This document shows, one piece after another, positions 1 to 8,161 of a stretch of DNA of 64,000 bases. The position numbers were made by a program, and so were the translations under genes. The notes beneath the pieces are model-generated. The model worked only from the letters and a program-made list of their open reading frames with translations, ran no database searches and had not been told where the DNA came from. Origin of the DNA: Pseudochelatococcus lubricantis (GTDB lineage: Bacteria; Pseudomonadota; Alphaproteobacteria; Rhizobiales; Beijerinckiaceae); contig NZ_JBHLXC010000006.1 in assembly GCF_042432495.1 (NCBI RefSeq), forward strand, positions 496,001 through 560,000, given 5' to 3'. How positions within the stretch are numbered: position 1 is the first letter of the stretch; every line of letters starts with the position of its first letter.

Positions 1-2
1 AG

Positions 3-278
3 CTCGTGAGCGTGGCGGCGGAATGCGCCCGGCTGCGCGGCACCAGCGAGGCGCTCGTTACCCTGCTCGAATGCGCGACCGGCGTCAGCGGCTTCACGAT
101 CACCGAAAATCCGGTCGATCCACGGACCGGACAGAGGAGCGCCTTTCACATTTGTGTGGGCATACCGGCGGATGCTGCCCACAGGCTGGACCTCGTCGCG
201 CGCATCGTCGCCGGCGAGCGGCCTGCGTGGGTGACCTACGAACTCGACATTTTACCCGCCGGACCGGACGGCACTTGA
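3..278 (+). CDS. C-terminal part of a phage-tail-like (eCIS) baseplate/tail protein, 5' end outside window
   Basis: The reading frame is open to the left edge, so only about the last 90 residues are visible; the GTG at 6 is probably not the true start. What is seen: an R-G-T segment, then LLECATGV, ITENP, a charged turn, SAFHICVGIP and finally IVAGERPAWVTYELDI before the stop. This order (RGT, ATGV, ENP, FHI-V, a KPAH/RPAW-TYEL ending) is what I know from the C-terminus of the tail protein family found in contractile injection systems (TIGR02242-like). From memory of that family, it would be a structural part of a cell-released contractile particle. It is followed 11 bp later by a membrane protein of a type I also associate with such loci. 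Moderately sure; the rest of the gene would settle it. Confidence 0.55.
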   Translation, partial: LVSVAAECARLRGTSEALVTLLECATGVSGFTITENPVDPRTGQRSAFHICVGIPADAAHRLDLVARIVAGERPAWVTYELDILPAGPDGT

Positions 279-289
279 GGAGAACCGAC

Positions 290-1180
290 ATGGCAAGCTT
301 TCAGATCAGCGACCCGCCGCCGAACGCGGTCCTCGCCGAGGCCGCGGAGGTCAAGGGCACCTACAACGGACTCGTCGCCTTCACGGTCGAGAATCTGACC
401 GGGCAGAACCTCACGGCGAGCCTCAGCGTCCTGCCGGCCGAGGAGGCCGAACGCGCCCTCTATCGCTTCGAAGGCGCCTCCGTCACCAACCCCACGCTGT
501 ATACGGTCGATTTCGGCCCGCGTGAGGTACATACCGTCAAGCTTGCGATCGCCGCGCCCGCCGGCGCCGCGCCGAAGGCATCCTCCTTCCGGCTGCGGGT
601 GGCGCTCGAAAACGGATCCGACACGGATTCCGTGGAAAGCCGCCCCGTCGCCTTCACCGTGCCGGCGCTGCCCGCCGCGCCGCCGCCGGCCAAGAAGCCT
701 TTTCCATGGTGGGCCGTGGCCGTCGCCGCCGTGCTGGTGATCGGCGTCGCCGGCGGCCTCACTTACGCTTTCTGGCCGAAGCCGGAGGTGGAGGAGGAGG
801 AACCGGGCGACCAGACCACGGCCGCGCCGGCCATTACCGGGACGTGGATCAACGTGAATGCGAACACGCGCAGCATTCCGCAGATCGTCATCGCCAACGA
901 TACGGTGCATGTCTGGGGCAAATGCTCGCCCACCAACTGCGACTGGGGAACGACGCCGCTGCGGCAGACCCGCTGGCGCCGGCCCGGTGGTACTACCTAT
1001 GTCGCCCGCCCGCTCCCCAACCGTTACAGTGCCTTCTACGATCAGGGGTTTGCAACGCGGACGATGTCGTTCCGCCTCGACACGACGAACGACCAGCTGA
1101 ACGTCACGACCGCCACGGCCTTCAAGGACAACAGCGGACGGCCGGACAGATCGGAGACCGAACAGTTCCGCCGGCAGTGA
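290..1180 (+). CDS. Single-pass membrane protein with N-terminal Ig-like region and C-terminal CDWG-motif domain
   Basis: I start this 296-residue protein at the ATG at 290 because GAGGAG lies 7 bp upstream; the frame is open further upstream but overlaps the preceding gene. Residues 1-130 look like a beta-rich, Ig-like domain without a signal peptide. A Pro/Lys linker (PPPAKKPFPWW) leads into one membrane helix at about 143-165, then an acidic stretch (EVEEEEPGD). The C-terminal part holds the motifs TGTWINVNANTRSIPQIVI and VWGKCSPTNCDWG. I recall the combination of an Ig-like segment, KKPFPWW-helix and a variable exterior domain from membrane proteins coded next to contractile injection or VWA genes in several phyla. 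Function unknown; a membrane anchor or envelope partner of the upstream tail-like protein is an inference. Confidence 0.6.
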   Translation: MASFQISDPPPNAVLAEAAEVKGTYNGLVAFTVENLTGQNLTASLSVLPAEEAERALYRFEGASVTNPTLYTVDFGPREVHTVKLAIAAPAGAAPKASSFRLRVALENGSDTDSVESRPVAFTVPALPAAPPPAKKPFPWWAVAVAAVLVIGVAGGLTYAFWPKPEVEEEEPGDQTTAAPAITGTWINVNANTRSIPQIVIANDTVHVWGKCSPTNCDWGTTPLRQTRWRRPGGTTYVARPLPNRYSAFYDQGFATRTMSFRLDTTNDQLNVTTATAFKDNSGRPDRSETEQFRRQ

Positions 1181-1227
1181 TCCGTCGTGTTTTACAGTAT
1201 TGAGCGCCAGCGAACCGGAAGCATCTC

Positions 1228-1734
1228 ATGCGCCCTGTCATCATCGGACTGATCCTGCTCGGTATCGTGTTTCTTGTCGCGATGGGTGCCGGCGCGGCGC
1301 TGGTGCCCACGGGCAACGGCAGCGCGGACTGGAAAGACCGGATGAACAGCGAGGGGGCGCCGTGGCCGTTCGAGGTGCTCGGCACCCTGTTCTCGCCGCT
1401 CGCGCCCGGCGCCACGCCTGTCGCAGCCACGGGAAACCAGTGCGGCGGTGGCGCGCTGTTCGTCGGCAAGTCCACACAGAAGAACCGGGTTGCCCGCGCC
1501 CGGCTCACGGCCGGCAACGGTGCCCGGATCAGCCTCAGCGGCCTCGATCCGCGCGCCGACGGCAAGCCCATGCCGATGGTGCTGTGCCTGCGCCGCGCGG
1601 ATGCCGCCGTCCCCACCTCGGGCTGCGAAAACCAGAGGCTGACGGACGAGGCGACCTTCGCCATCGGCCCGGGCGGCGGCTGTTTCACCGTCGAGGCTCT
1701 CGGCGGCGGCACGCCGCGCGTGACCTGGAATTGA
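1228..1734 (+). CDS. Hypothetical exported or membrane-anchored protein
   Basis: This is a 168-residue protein of no family I recognise. Residues 3-26 form a hydrophobic signal anchor or signal peptide (IIGLILLGIVFLVAMGAGAAL). The exported part is small and contains several cysteines (NQCGGGALF, MVLCLRR, SGCENQ, GGGCFTVEA), compatible with disulfide bonds in the periplasm. The gene lies 47 bp after the membrane protein gene in the same direction, so it may be cotranscribed with it. The codon positions and lack of a competing opposite frame support it as real. Confidence 0.55.
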   Translation: MRPVIIGLILLGIVFLVAMGAGAALVPTGNGSADWKDRMNSEGAPWPFEVLGTLFSPLAPGATPVAATGNQCGGGALFVGKSTQKNRVARARLTAGNGARISLSGLDPRADGKPMPMVLCLRRADAAVPTSGCENQRLTDEATFAIGPGGGCFTVEALGGGTPRVTWN

Positions 1735-1744
1735 CGGGCACCCC

Positions 1745-2446
1745 TCACGCCACCGCGCGCACCACGCGAACCAGGGACAGAATGCCGCCGATCAGGAGCG
1801 GCAGCATCCAGATCGTCGCCACGATGCTGATGACGAGGGCGGCGAGCGCATCCACGATGGAGACGAGCGGATTGGGCACGAGCCCGTGCAGCAGGCCGAG
1901 GATGAAGGCGAAAGCCAGCGTCACGGCCGTGAGCGCGACGAGCTTGCCGTTCTTGACGATGGTCGGCGCCGCGACCACGAGAAAGATGGCGCCGATGATC
2001 TGCACCGTCATGAACAGCGAGAGGACAATCCGGCTCGTCCCCGTATCGAATGTGCCCCAGATCACCATGTAGGCGATGGTGCCGAAAGGCACCGCGAGGA
2101 ACAGGGCCAGCATCACCGACAGCAGCGTGATGGCCTTGACAATGAAATAGAGGCCGAAGAGCAGGCCCACGATGGAGCCCGCAAGCGCGACGACCGTCTG
2201 AAGCCGGCCACTGACGGCGCCGAGCTGGAGCACCTCGCAAGTCAGGATGGCATAGCTGTAGCAAGGCAGCACGCAGAAGAAGCACAGGGCCGCGAGACCC
2301 AGGCCGGGGCCTTTCTCCGCCTCGAAAATGCCGAGCGCACCCGCGCTGCCGCCCGCGACCAGCAGGCTCAGAAACAGGCAGAACAGGCCCAGCAGCAGGA
2401 ACGGGGTCTTGATCATGGGCGTGCACCGTGTTGCTGCATAGATCAT
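1745..2446 (-). CDS. Hypothetical multi-pass membrane protein
   Basis: This 233-residue protein is almost wholly hydrophobic, with about six predicted membrane helices, for example TPFLLLGLFCLFLSLLVAGG near the start, ALAGSIVGLLFGLYFIV in the middle and ALVISIVATIWMLPLLIGG at the end. A cysteine-rich loop (CFFCVLPCYSYAILTCE) sits around residues 55-70. I do not recognise a family. The ATG at 2446 gives the longest frame; the ATG at 2416 (MIKTPFLL) is an equally good start with the helix directly behind it, and neither has a clear ribosome site. It converges with the preceding gene, the stop codons being 10 bp apart. Confidence 0.6.
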   Translation of the reverse strand: MIYAATRCTPMIKTPFLLLGLFCLFLSLLVAGGSAGALGIFEAEKGPGLGLAALCFFCVLPCYSYAILTCEVLQLGAVSGRLQTVVALAGSIVGLLFGLYFIVKAITLLSVMLALFLAVPFGTIAYMVIWGTFDTGTSRIVLSLFMTVQIIGAIFLVVAAPTIVKNGKLVALTAVTLAFAFILGLLHGLVPNPLVSIVDALAALVISIVATIWMLPLLIGGILSLVRVVRAVA

Positions 2447-2523
2447 TTCGTCTTTTCAGGGAAATGATAACATGACTAAAATTTATGATTTTGATCGAAT
2501 GCTTATTAACCAGTCAGTTCTAT

Positions 2524-2542
2524 TTGATCAGAACGCGCTCTA
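2524..2542 (+). repeat. Partial copy of a dispersed intergenic repeat (GCGCTCTA-ending tail)
   Basis: The stretch TTGATCAGAACGCGCTCTA matches, apart from two internal changes and the first base, the tail of the longer repeat at 50671-50773 (CTGATCGGAATGCGCTCTA). It lies in the 186 bp gap between two genes read from the minus strand. The palindromic head of the element is absent here, so this is a degenerate or partial copy. Confidence 0.5.
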
Positions 2543-2632
2543 TACCCTGTCACGGATATGCTTCGTTTCGTTGACAGGCTGGCCCGGCCCATGGAAAACG
2601 GGAGAGGTCCCCGCTGTCCGGAGTTCATCGCG

Positions 2633-3031
2633 TCAACGGCAGGAGCAATAGGCTTCCGATGCCTCGTCGTTCCAGGCGCCGCCGACATAACGGTAGCTCC
2701 GGTTCGACCGGAAGCGCGCGCCCTTCCTGTTGAAATTCTCGTACAAGGTGAGCGTGCATCCGTTCGTCACCCTGAACGACGAGAGTTCGTCGTTCCACGA
2801 CGGTTCATAGTAGACACATCCCCCGCCGGGACCGTGGCTGACCGAAGTGCATACGGTCTCGCCCCTTTTCATGATCATCGCGTCGCCGTCATTGAGCCGG
2901 TATTGGGCCCCCTGATAGTCCCGATGTTCATAAAGTATGCATGCGGCATAGGCGGAAGAGGATAGCACCGTCACCCCCGCGGCCAGCAATAAAATCTTCC
3001 ATATTCCGACGGCTTCTTGATGTGAATGCAT
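2633..3031 (-). CDS. Secreted beta/gamma-crystallin-fold protein (peptidase inhibitor I36-like)
   Basis: The 132-residue product begins with a signal peptide (WKILLLAAGVTVLSSSAYA, cleavage after residue 29) and continues with two crystallin-type Greek-key motifs: CILYEHRDYQGAQYRL with WNDELSSFRV, and LTLYENFNRKGARFR with WNDEASEAY. Seven cysteines remain in the mature part, including CSC at the end, suggesting disulfides. The fold is that of peptidase inhibitor family I36 and bacterial beta/gamma-crystallins, which bind calcium or inhibit metalloproteases; which applies here cannot be told. The ATG at 3031 is preceded by AAGGGGGA at good spacing. It stands alone in the minus direction. Confidence 0.7.
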   Translation of the reverse strand: MHSHQEAVGIWKILLLAAGVTVLSSSAYAACILYEHRDYQGAQYRLNDGDAMIMKRGETVCTSVSHGPGGGCVYYEPSWNDELSSFRVTNGCTLTLYENFNRKGARFRSNRSYRYVGGAWNDEASEAYCSCR

Positions 3032-3457
3032 AGCTCAGTTCCCCCTTATCGATGGGCCATGCCGTGCGATCCGGACTGCGACCGCGGCGTGGCGGTTGCA
3101 GGAACGTGCGCCGGCAGACCTCCCTCATGGGCGCCTGCCCCTGAAAGCGCGGCTCCCGCGAAGAAGGCTGCTGATACCTGTAGCGTTTACACTCAGTCGA
3201 TGTGACCGGCCCTGCAGACGGGGCCTGATAGAATGTTAATGCATCGGCGGCCGCCGTGCCAGCGCGATCGGCATCGCGCGCCCTGAACCGCGCCGGAATC
3301 GCCCGGAAAATTCGACCGCGACTTCACGATTTCACGTTCATATAACGCGCCTGTACGATACTGCGCCCGAACGGGCTTAGGCAGCTCGTCGGGACAGCCC
3401 GGCAAACGGCGCGGGACCCGTGCGGTTTCCGCTGACCATGCCGGCGAAGGAGAGACC
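3032..3457. other. Intergenic region without recognised gene
   Basis: This is a 426 bp divergent gap between the crystallin-like gene and the amidohydrolase gene. No frame with plausible protein composition, RNA gene or clear repeat was seen. The ribosome site GAAGGAGAG directly before 3458 is the only clear signal; promoters for both neighbours should lie here. Confidence 0.5.
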
Positions 3458-4906
3458 ATGATCATTCGTCTGAAAACGCGCTACGGGCATTTCGTCGGCG
3501 CTTGCCTTTGTCATGGCGCGGAGGCGCGGCGCGTGGTCTGCACCATGGAGGACGCGCTCTCCCGGCGCGCGGTTCTGAAAGGGGTCACGGCCACGCTGGC
3601 AGCGGGTGCGCTCGGGCAGGCGACGCCGCTCGCGGCCGAAGCGCCGGCCACCATCGTGCTCGCCAACGCGCGGATCTTCGACGGCGTTTCCGCCGGGCTG
3701 ATCGACGGCCGCGACGTCGCCATCGCCGGAGGACGCATCGCGGCGCTCATCCCTCGCGGAGAAGCCGTCGAAGACGCGCAGGTCATCGACTGCGCGGGCA
3801 AGGTGATCATGCCCGGCCTCATCGACGCGCACTGGCACAGCTTCATGGCCGCGCTGCCGCAGGCTGTCGCGATGACCGCCGATGCCGCCTACATCCACCT
3901 GCTCGCGGTGCAGGAGGCCAGGCGCACGCTGCTGCGCGGGTTCACCAGCGTGCGGGATGTCGGCGGGCCGACCTTCGCGCTCAAGCGGGCCGTCGACGAG
4001 GGGCGCTTTCCCGGTCCGCGCATCTTTCCCTCCGGGGCGATGATCTCGCAGACCGCTGGCCACGGCGATTTCCGTTTCCGCAGCCAGATCCCGAGCGCAC
4101 CGGCGGCGCCCCTCAGCCCGGCGGAAAAGGAAGGGATCGCCATCATCGCCGACGGCGTGCCGGAGGTCCTGAAGCGCGCCCGCGAGCAATTGCTGCTGGG
4201 GGCGAGCCAGTTGAAGATCATGGTCGGCGGAGGGGTTTCGTCGCTTTACGATCCGCTGGACTCGATCCAGTTCACCGCGCCCGAGATCAGGGCGGCTGTC
4301 GATGCTGCCTCCGACTGGGGCACCTACGTCTGCGCCCACGTCTACACGCCCGAAGGAATCGAACGCGCCCTCGCCTGCGGCGTGAAGAGCATCGAGCACG
4401 GCCAGCTTGCCGAGGCGCAGACGGCCAAACACATCGCCGATGCCGGCGCCTGGTGGAGCCTCCAGCCCTTTCTGGCTGACGAAGACGCCAACCCCCAGTC
4501 AACGCCGGAGCAGCAGGCCCAGCAAAAGGCCATCGCCGAAGGCACGGTCCGCGCTTTCGAACTGGCCCGGCAATACGATGTCAATGTCGCCATCGGCACC
4601 GATATCCTGTTCAGCCCGGCAAAGACGGCGACGCAGGGCCGGCAGATCGCCAAGCTTGCGCGCTGGATGTCGAACGTCGACGTGCTGAGGCTGGCCACCA
4701 GCCGCAATGCCGCGCTGCTGGCGCTGTCGGGCGCCCGCAACCCCTATCCCGGCAACCTGGGGCTGATCGAGACCGGCGCCCACGCCGATCTGCTCGTCGT
4801 GGATGGCAATCCGCTCGAAGACATCGGCATCATCGGCGATCCGGAACGCCGCATGCAGCTCATCATGAAGGCCGGCATCGTTTACAAGAACACGCTGGCA
4901 GCATGA
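3458..4906 (+). CDS. Exported metal-dependent amidohydrolase (imidazolonepropionase-like / Xaa-Pro dipeptidase type)
   Basis: This amidohydrolase-superfamily enzyme (482 residues) should hydrolyse an amide or peptide-like bond, probably in the periplasm. Metal ligands are visible in order: DAHWHS (HxH) after GLI, LKIMVGGG (the lysine position that is carboxylated in related dipeptidases), CAHVY, IEHG and GTDILF. A twin-arginine motif SRRAVLKG followed by an Ala-rich helix and AAEA marks it as Tat-exported. A strong ribosome site (AAGGAGAG) precedes the ATG at 3458, but the Tat signal fits better with the ATG at 3545, giving a usual leader; the first 29 residues may be untranslated or an odd extension. 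Substrate unknown; relatives act on N-acyl or Xaa-Arg/Lys/Pro dipeptides. Confidence 0.8.
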   Translation: MIIRLKTRYGHFVGACLCHGAEARRVVCTMEDALSRRAVLKGVTATLAAGALGQATPLAAEAPATIVLANARIFDGVSAGLIDGRDVAIAGGRIAALIPRGEAVEDAQVIDCAGKVIMPGLIDAHWHSFMAALPQAVAMTADAAYIHLLAVQEARRTLLRGFTSVRDVGGPTFALKRAVDEGRFPGPRIFPSGAMISQTAGHGDFRFRSQIPSAPAAPLSPAEKEGIAIIADGVPEVLKRAREQLLLGASQLKIMVGGGVSSLYDPLDSIQFTAPEIRAAVDAASDWGTYVCAHVYTPEGIERALACGVKSIEHGQLAEAQTAKHIADAGAWWSLQPFLADEDANPQSTPEQQAQQKAIAEGTVRAFELARQYDVNVAIGTDILFSPAKTATQGRQIAKLARWMSNVDVLRLATSRNAALLALSGARNPYPGNLGLIETGAHADLLVVDGNPLEDIGIIGDPERRMQLIMKAGIVYKNTLAA

Positions 4907-4926
4907 GAGCGCCCGGACACAGCGCC

Positions 4927-5538
4927 TCAAACGCCCGCAATGAGCTTGAACGCGATCGCCCACATGACAGCGGCGATGACCCCTTCCAGAATCCGCCATG
5001 CCGACGGCCTGGCGAAAACCGGCCGGAGCCGCGTTGCGCCATAACCGAGTGAGAAGAAAAAGAGGAACGATCCCGAGATCGCGCCCGCCGCGAAAGAAAC
5101 CTCGAAGCCGGGGAACTGCGTCGAGATCGTGCCGAGCAGGACGACCGTATCGAGATAGACATGCGGGTTCAGCCAGGTGATGGCGAGGCAGGCCAGCAGG
5201 GTTTTCGCAAGGTCGCGTTTCTCCGCCGAGGCGCCGACCGTCAACGCTTCGGTGGAACGCAGGGCGGAGCGCAGGCTTCTGGCGCCGTACCAGATCAGGA
5301 AGGCGCCGCCGCCATAGCGCATCGCGGGATCGAACCACGGCAGCCAGCCTGCCGCTTTCCCGAAGCCGGATACACCCGCCACGATCAGGATCGCGTCGGA
5401 CATCGCGCAGGCGAGGCAGACGGCGAAGACATGCTCGTTGCGCAGACCTTGCCGCAACACGAAGGCGTTCTGCGCGCCGATGGCGACGATCAGGCTCAGA
5501 CCCATCGTCATGCCTGCGAAAAAAACCGAAAGATTCAT
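4927..5538 (-). CDS. argO: LysE/ArgO-family basic amino-acid exporter
   Basis: A 203-residue inner-membrane protein with about six helices, the usual size of the LysE superfamily. It starts with the family pattern GLSLIVAIGAQNAFVLRQGL and carries the conserved TWLNPHVYLDTVVLLGT in the second half. Members such as ArgO and LysE export arginine and lysine (or canavanine) when the cell pool is too high. It is divergent from an ArgP/LysG-type LysR regulator 101 bp away, the classical pairing for this exporter, so arginine/lysine-responsive control is very likely. Which amino acid is moved cannot be read from the sequence. Confidence 0.85.
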   Translation of the reverse strand: MNLSVFFAGMTMGLSLIVAIGAQNAFVLRQGLRNEHVFAVCLACAMSDAILIVAGVSGFGKAAGWLPWFDPAMRYGGGAFLIWYGARSLRSALRSTEALTVGASAEKRDLAKTLLACLAITWLNPHVYLDTVVLLGTISTQFPGFEVSFAAGAISGSFLFFFSLGYGATRLRPVFARPSAWRILEGVIAAVMWAIAFKLIAGV

Positions 5539-5619
5539 TGCTACAGGACCACCCCCGCCGATTCACGGGACTTGTGGTAGCTGCGATCCTGTGATCAGCA
5601 TACTTAAATCGAATAACCC

Positions 5620-5639
5620 GGATTAAGCAGAGCTAATCC
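5620..5639 (+). promoter_or_regulatory. Inverted repeat abutting the argP-type start codon
   Basis: GGATTA and TAATCC form 6 bp arms around an 8-base spacer (AGCAGAGC), ending directly before the ATG at 5640 in the 101 bp region shared by the exporter and its LysR regulator. LysR-type proteins bind such dyads, so this may be the autoregulatory or exporter-controlling site; inferred from position and symmetry only. Confidence 0.35.
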
Positions 5640-6554
5640 ATGATCGACTATCCCGCCGCGAATGCCGTCGCGATGGTTGTGCAGACAGGCAGCTTCGAGA
5701 AGGCCGCCAGAGCCCTGAACGTGACGCCCTCGGCCGTCTCCCAGCGCGTGAAGCAGCTTGAGGAGCGGCTCGGCACGGTACTGATCGAAAGAGGCACGCC
5801 ATGCGTCGCAACCGAAAAGGGCGCATGGCTCTGCCGGCATATGGAGCATGTGGGGATGCTCGAACAGGAGCTGACCGGGCATCTGCCGGGGCTGGCCGAT
5901 CCGGCCGCGCCCATGCAGAGGGTCACGCTCAACGTCGCGGCCAATGCAGACAGCCTTGGAACATGGTTCCTTACGGCCATATCCGCCTTCACGCGCAACT
6001 CCGCCTACCTGTTGAACGTCGCGGTCGACGATCAGGACCATACGGCGGAATGGCTGCAGCGCGGCCGCGTTCTGGCGGCCGTCACCTCCCTTGCGAAGCC
6101 GGTTCAGGGATGCCGCGTCACCCCTCTGGGTGCGCTCCGTTACCACGCGACGGCCAGCCCCGACTATGTCGAACGCCACTTCCCGTCCGGCGTGACGCCT
6201 GAGGCCATCGCCCGGGCGCCAGGCCTCACCTTCAATCAGAAGGACCGGCTTCAGCTCGCGTGGATACGCCAGGCGCTGGGCCGGAGCGTCACCTATCCGA
6301 CCCACTGGTTGCCTTCGACGCAAAGCTTCATCGATGCCGGTCTGGCGGGCATGGGGTGGGGCCTGAACCCCGCCCTGCTGGTGAGAGAGCATCTGGCGTC
6401 AGGCCGGCTGGTGGAGCTGATTCCCGGCACCGCGCTGGACATCCCGCTGTTCTGGCAAGTCAGCCGCCTTGCCGCCGACCGGCTTTCCGATCTGACGCGG
6501 GAAGTCGTCGCGACGGCGAAGCGTGAGCTGGCGCCGCGCCCGGTCATCGCGTGA
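5640..6554 (+). CDS. argP: LysR-family regulator of the ArgP/LysG (IciA) type
   Basis: The protein has 304 residues, the normal length. The N-terminal winged helix-turn-helix is clear (FEKAARALNVTPSAVSQRVK) with LEERLGTVLIER following, both typical of ArgP/IciA, where the recognition helix carries TPSAVSQR. The rest is the ligand-binding domain. ArgP-type proteins sense arginine and lysine and switch on the exporter gene coded divergently. Its coding region overlaps by 11 bp the 3' end of the convergent DapA-family gene. Placement opposite the LysE-family gene makes this assignment fairly safe; ArgP versus LysG naming is open. Confidence 0.85.
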   Translation: MIDYPAANAVAMVVQTGSFEKAARALNVTPSAVSQRVKQLEERLGTVLIERGTPCVATEKGAWLCRHMEHVGMLEQELTGHLPGLADPAAPMQRVTLNVAANADSLGTWFLTAISAFTRNSAYLLNVAVDDQDHTAEWLQRGRVLAAVTSLAKPVQGCRVTPLGALRYHATASPDYVERHFPSGVTPEAIARAPGLTFNQKDRLQLAWIRQALGRSVTYPTHWLPSTQSFIDAGLAGMGWGLNPALLVREHLASGRLVELIPGTALDIPLFWQVSRLAADRLSDLTREVVATAKRELAPRPVIA

Positions 6555-7446
6555 TGCCGGTCGGCAGGTGGGCGAGTGTTCCGGCGACCTGCTGCTTCGC
6601 TGCATCGGGAAGTGGCAGGATCGGCCGCGGCGGTTCCACGTGGCAAATGTCGAGCAGGTCGGCAAGCGCATAGACGACGCGCAGGCTGGAGAATTGCCTG
6701 AACAGATTCCAGAGCGGCGCGAGCGCTGCGTCAAGCCGGCGCGCTTCGGCGGCGTCACCGTGCCGGGCAGCTGTGACGATGCCGAGACAGACCTCCGGAA
6801 ACAGGCCGGCGAGCACGCTATACCACGTGTCGGCACCCGCGATCATCGTCTCGGTCGCCATCCAGTCGCCGCTGCAGCCGATGGAAAAGGCGGCCGGGAC
6901 GATGCCGCGCTGCCCGGCCAGATGGCGCGCCGTTTCATCGGGCTCCCAGCCGGGGTTCTTGATCGCGACGATGCCGGGCACTGCGGCAAGGCGCGCGACC
7001 AGCTCCGGCGTGAACCGGAAGCGAGTGGTTCCGGGGTTGTCGTAGATGACGATCGGCAGGCCACTCTCCCGCGCCACGGTGGAGAAATGCACGAACACCT
7101 CCTCATCGGCGAGCGGCGTGTAGGAGACGGCCGACAGCAACCCCGCGGCTGCGCCGATGGCCCTCGCATCCTGCGCGAGCCCCACCGCTTCGTCGGTCCT
7201 GAGCGCACCGATGCCGACGACAACAGGCGTGCGGCTACCGATTTCGTCCAGCGCGGCTTCCACCGCCCGGCGCCGCTCGTCACGGGTCAGGTACATGTAG
7301 ACGCCCGTGCTGCCGAGCAGGCCGATGGAGTCGACCTGTGCGTCCGAAAGCCGGGCAACCAGCCTGCGCAGCGCCGCGATATCGACACGACCGGCGTGGT
7401 CGGCGGGCGTGATCGGAAAGGCGCATAGTCCGTTTGGAAAAGTCAT
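6544..7446 (-). CDS. DapA-family (dihydrodipicolinate synthase/N-acetylneuraminate lyase) aldolase
   Basis: This 300-residue class I aldolase of the DHDPS/NAL superfamily has the full barrel. The Schiff-base lysine is in IVAIKNPGW and the proton-relay tyrosine in VIYDNPGTT. The substrate-carboxylate motif that reads GTTGE in DapA is GSTGVYMYL here, so it probably does not make dihydrodipicolinate but cleaves or forms another 2-keto acid. The family includes keto-deoxy-sugar aldolases, hydroxyproline-pathway lyases and dehydratases. It stands alone, convergent with the argP-type gene and far from other catabolic genes, so the substrate cannot be deduced. Confidence 0.8.
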   Translation of the reverse strand: MTFPNGLCAFPITPADHAGRVDIAALRRLVARLSDAQVDSIGLLGSTGVYMYLTRDERRRAVEAALDEIGSRTPVVVGIGALRTDEAVGLAQDARAIGAAAGLLSAVSYTPLADEEVFVHFSTVARESGLPIVIYDNPGTTRFRFTPELVARLAAVPGIVAIKNPGWEPDETARHLAGQRGIVPAAFSIGCSGDWMATETMIAGADTWYSVLAGLFPEVCLGIVTAARHGDAAEARRLDAALAPLWNLFRQFSSLRVVYALADLLDICHVEPPRPILPLPDAAKQQVAGTLAHLPTGITR

Positions 7447-8161
7447 GGCGTTCCTGTCAATCGGTTCGCGGCCTGTGATGACGACCCGGGAGCGGGACGC
7501 CCGTCTCTTCCAAGGCTACCCTGAAACCGGTTCGCGGAGAACATCCAGCCCGCAGCGATACAAGCGATCGGGCCGGGAAAGGCCGACAGGCTGCTATAGT
7601 CACGGCAAAGAACAGGTGAATAAAATTCCTATATATCATGCACTCTCATATAAATTCTTGTTTTCACACGTCGGGCACGCGGCAAACGCCATGGATTGCC
7701 CGGACCATATGGATTGCCCGGACCACATGGGTTGCCCGCACCGTTTCCCATCCTTGGCAGCGTGGAAAACCATGACAACGATCAATGCTCTCCTCCGGCG
7801 ATCGTCGGATGATGTTGCTATCGTTGATCGCCGCATGGCGGATGGCGAACAGGACGGCGGATAGAAGCCGGACGCCGAATTCGTGGCGCCGGTCCCGCCG
7901 CTCTACGGCGCCCGCAGTGGCAGGCGCTCTCTTGGTGACCGCCCCGAACCGTGAAACCTGCTCCCGACGCCGCTCGGGATCGACAAGTCTTCGCGGCAGG
8001 TGTGGCCGTGAAGCCGCGTATGGAGGCAGCAATAGCCCCCGGCTGTTGCTGGAGTCCTTCATCCAAAAAACGCACGAGGCTCGAACGCGACGATTCCATT
8101 GGGAAAATCAGCCTCGACAGTCGCACTCACCGGTTTTCGACAACGATACGGAACGAGCGAT
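7447..8161. other. Long intergenic leader upstream of the arginine deiminase operon
   Basis: This 715 bp region has no convincing gene; the possible small frames have shadow-like Arg-rich composition. It contains a locally AT-richer patch near 7610-7665 and an 18 bp tandem repeat. I looked for FNR/ANR-type TTGAT-N4-ATCAA boxes, expected for an arc operon, and did not see a good one. Confidence 0.45.
7691..7744 (+). repeat. Three tandem 18-bp units
   Basis: The unit ATGGATTGCCCGGACCAT occurs at 7691-7708, recurs with one change at 7709-7726 and with four at 7727-7744. Since the length is a multiple of three it would encode M-D-C-P-D-H repeats in one frame, but that frame has no supported start or ribosome site. 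It lies about 420 bp before the arginine deiminase operon. Confidence 0.8.

Noticed and set aside
3..278. Remnant of a prophage
   Set aside because: No integrase, capsid or lysis genes nearby, and the pattern fits the injection-system tail family better than a phage tail.
7691..7744. Possible CRISPR-like array
   Set aside because: Units are directly adjacent without spacers and decay quickly; a simple tandem repeat.
7307..7864. Possible small Cys/His-repeat protein containing the M-D-C-P-D-H units
   Set aside because: The frame begins inside the DapA-family gene on the other strand and has no own start signal; no codon evidence.
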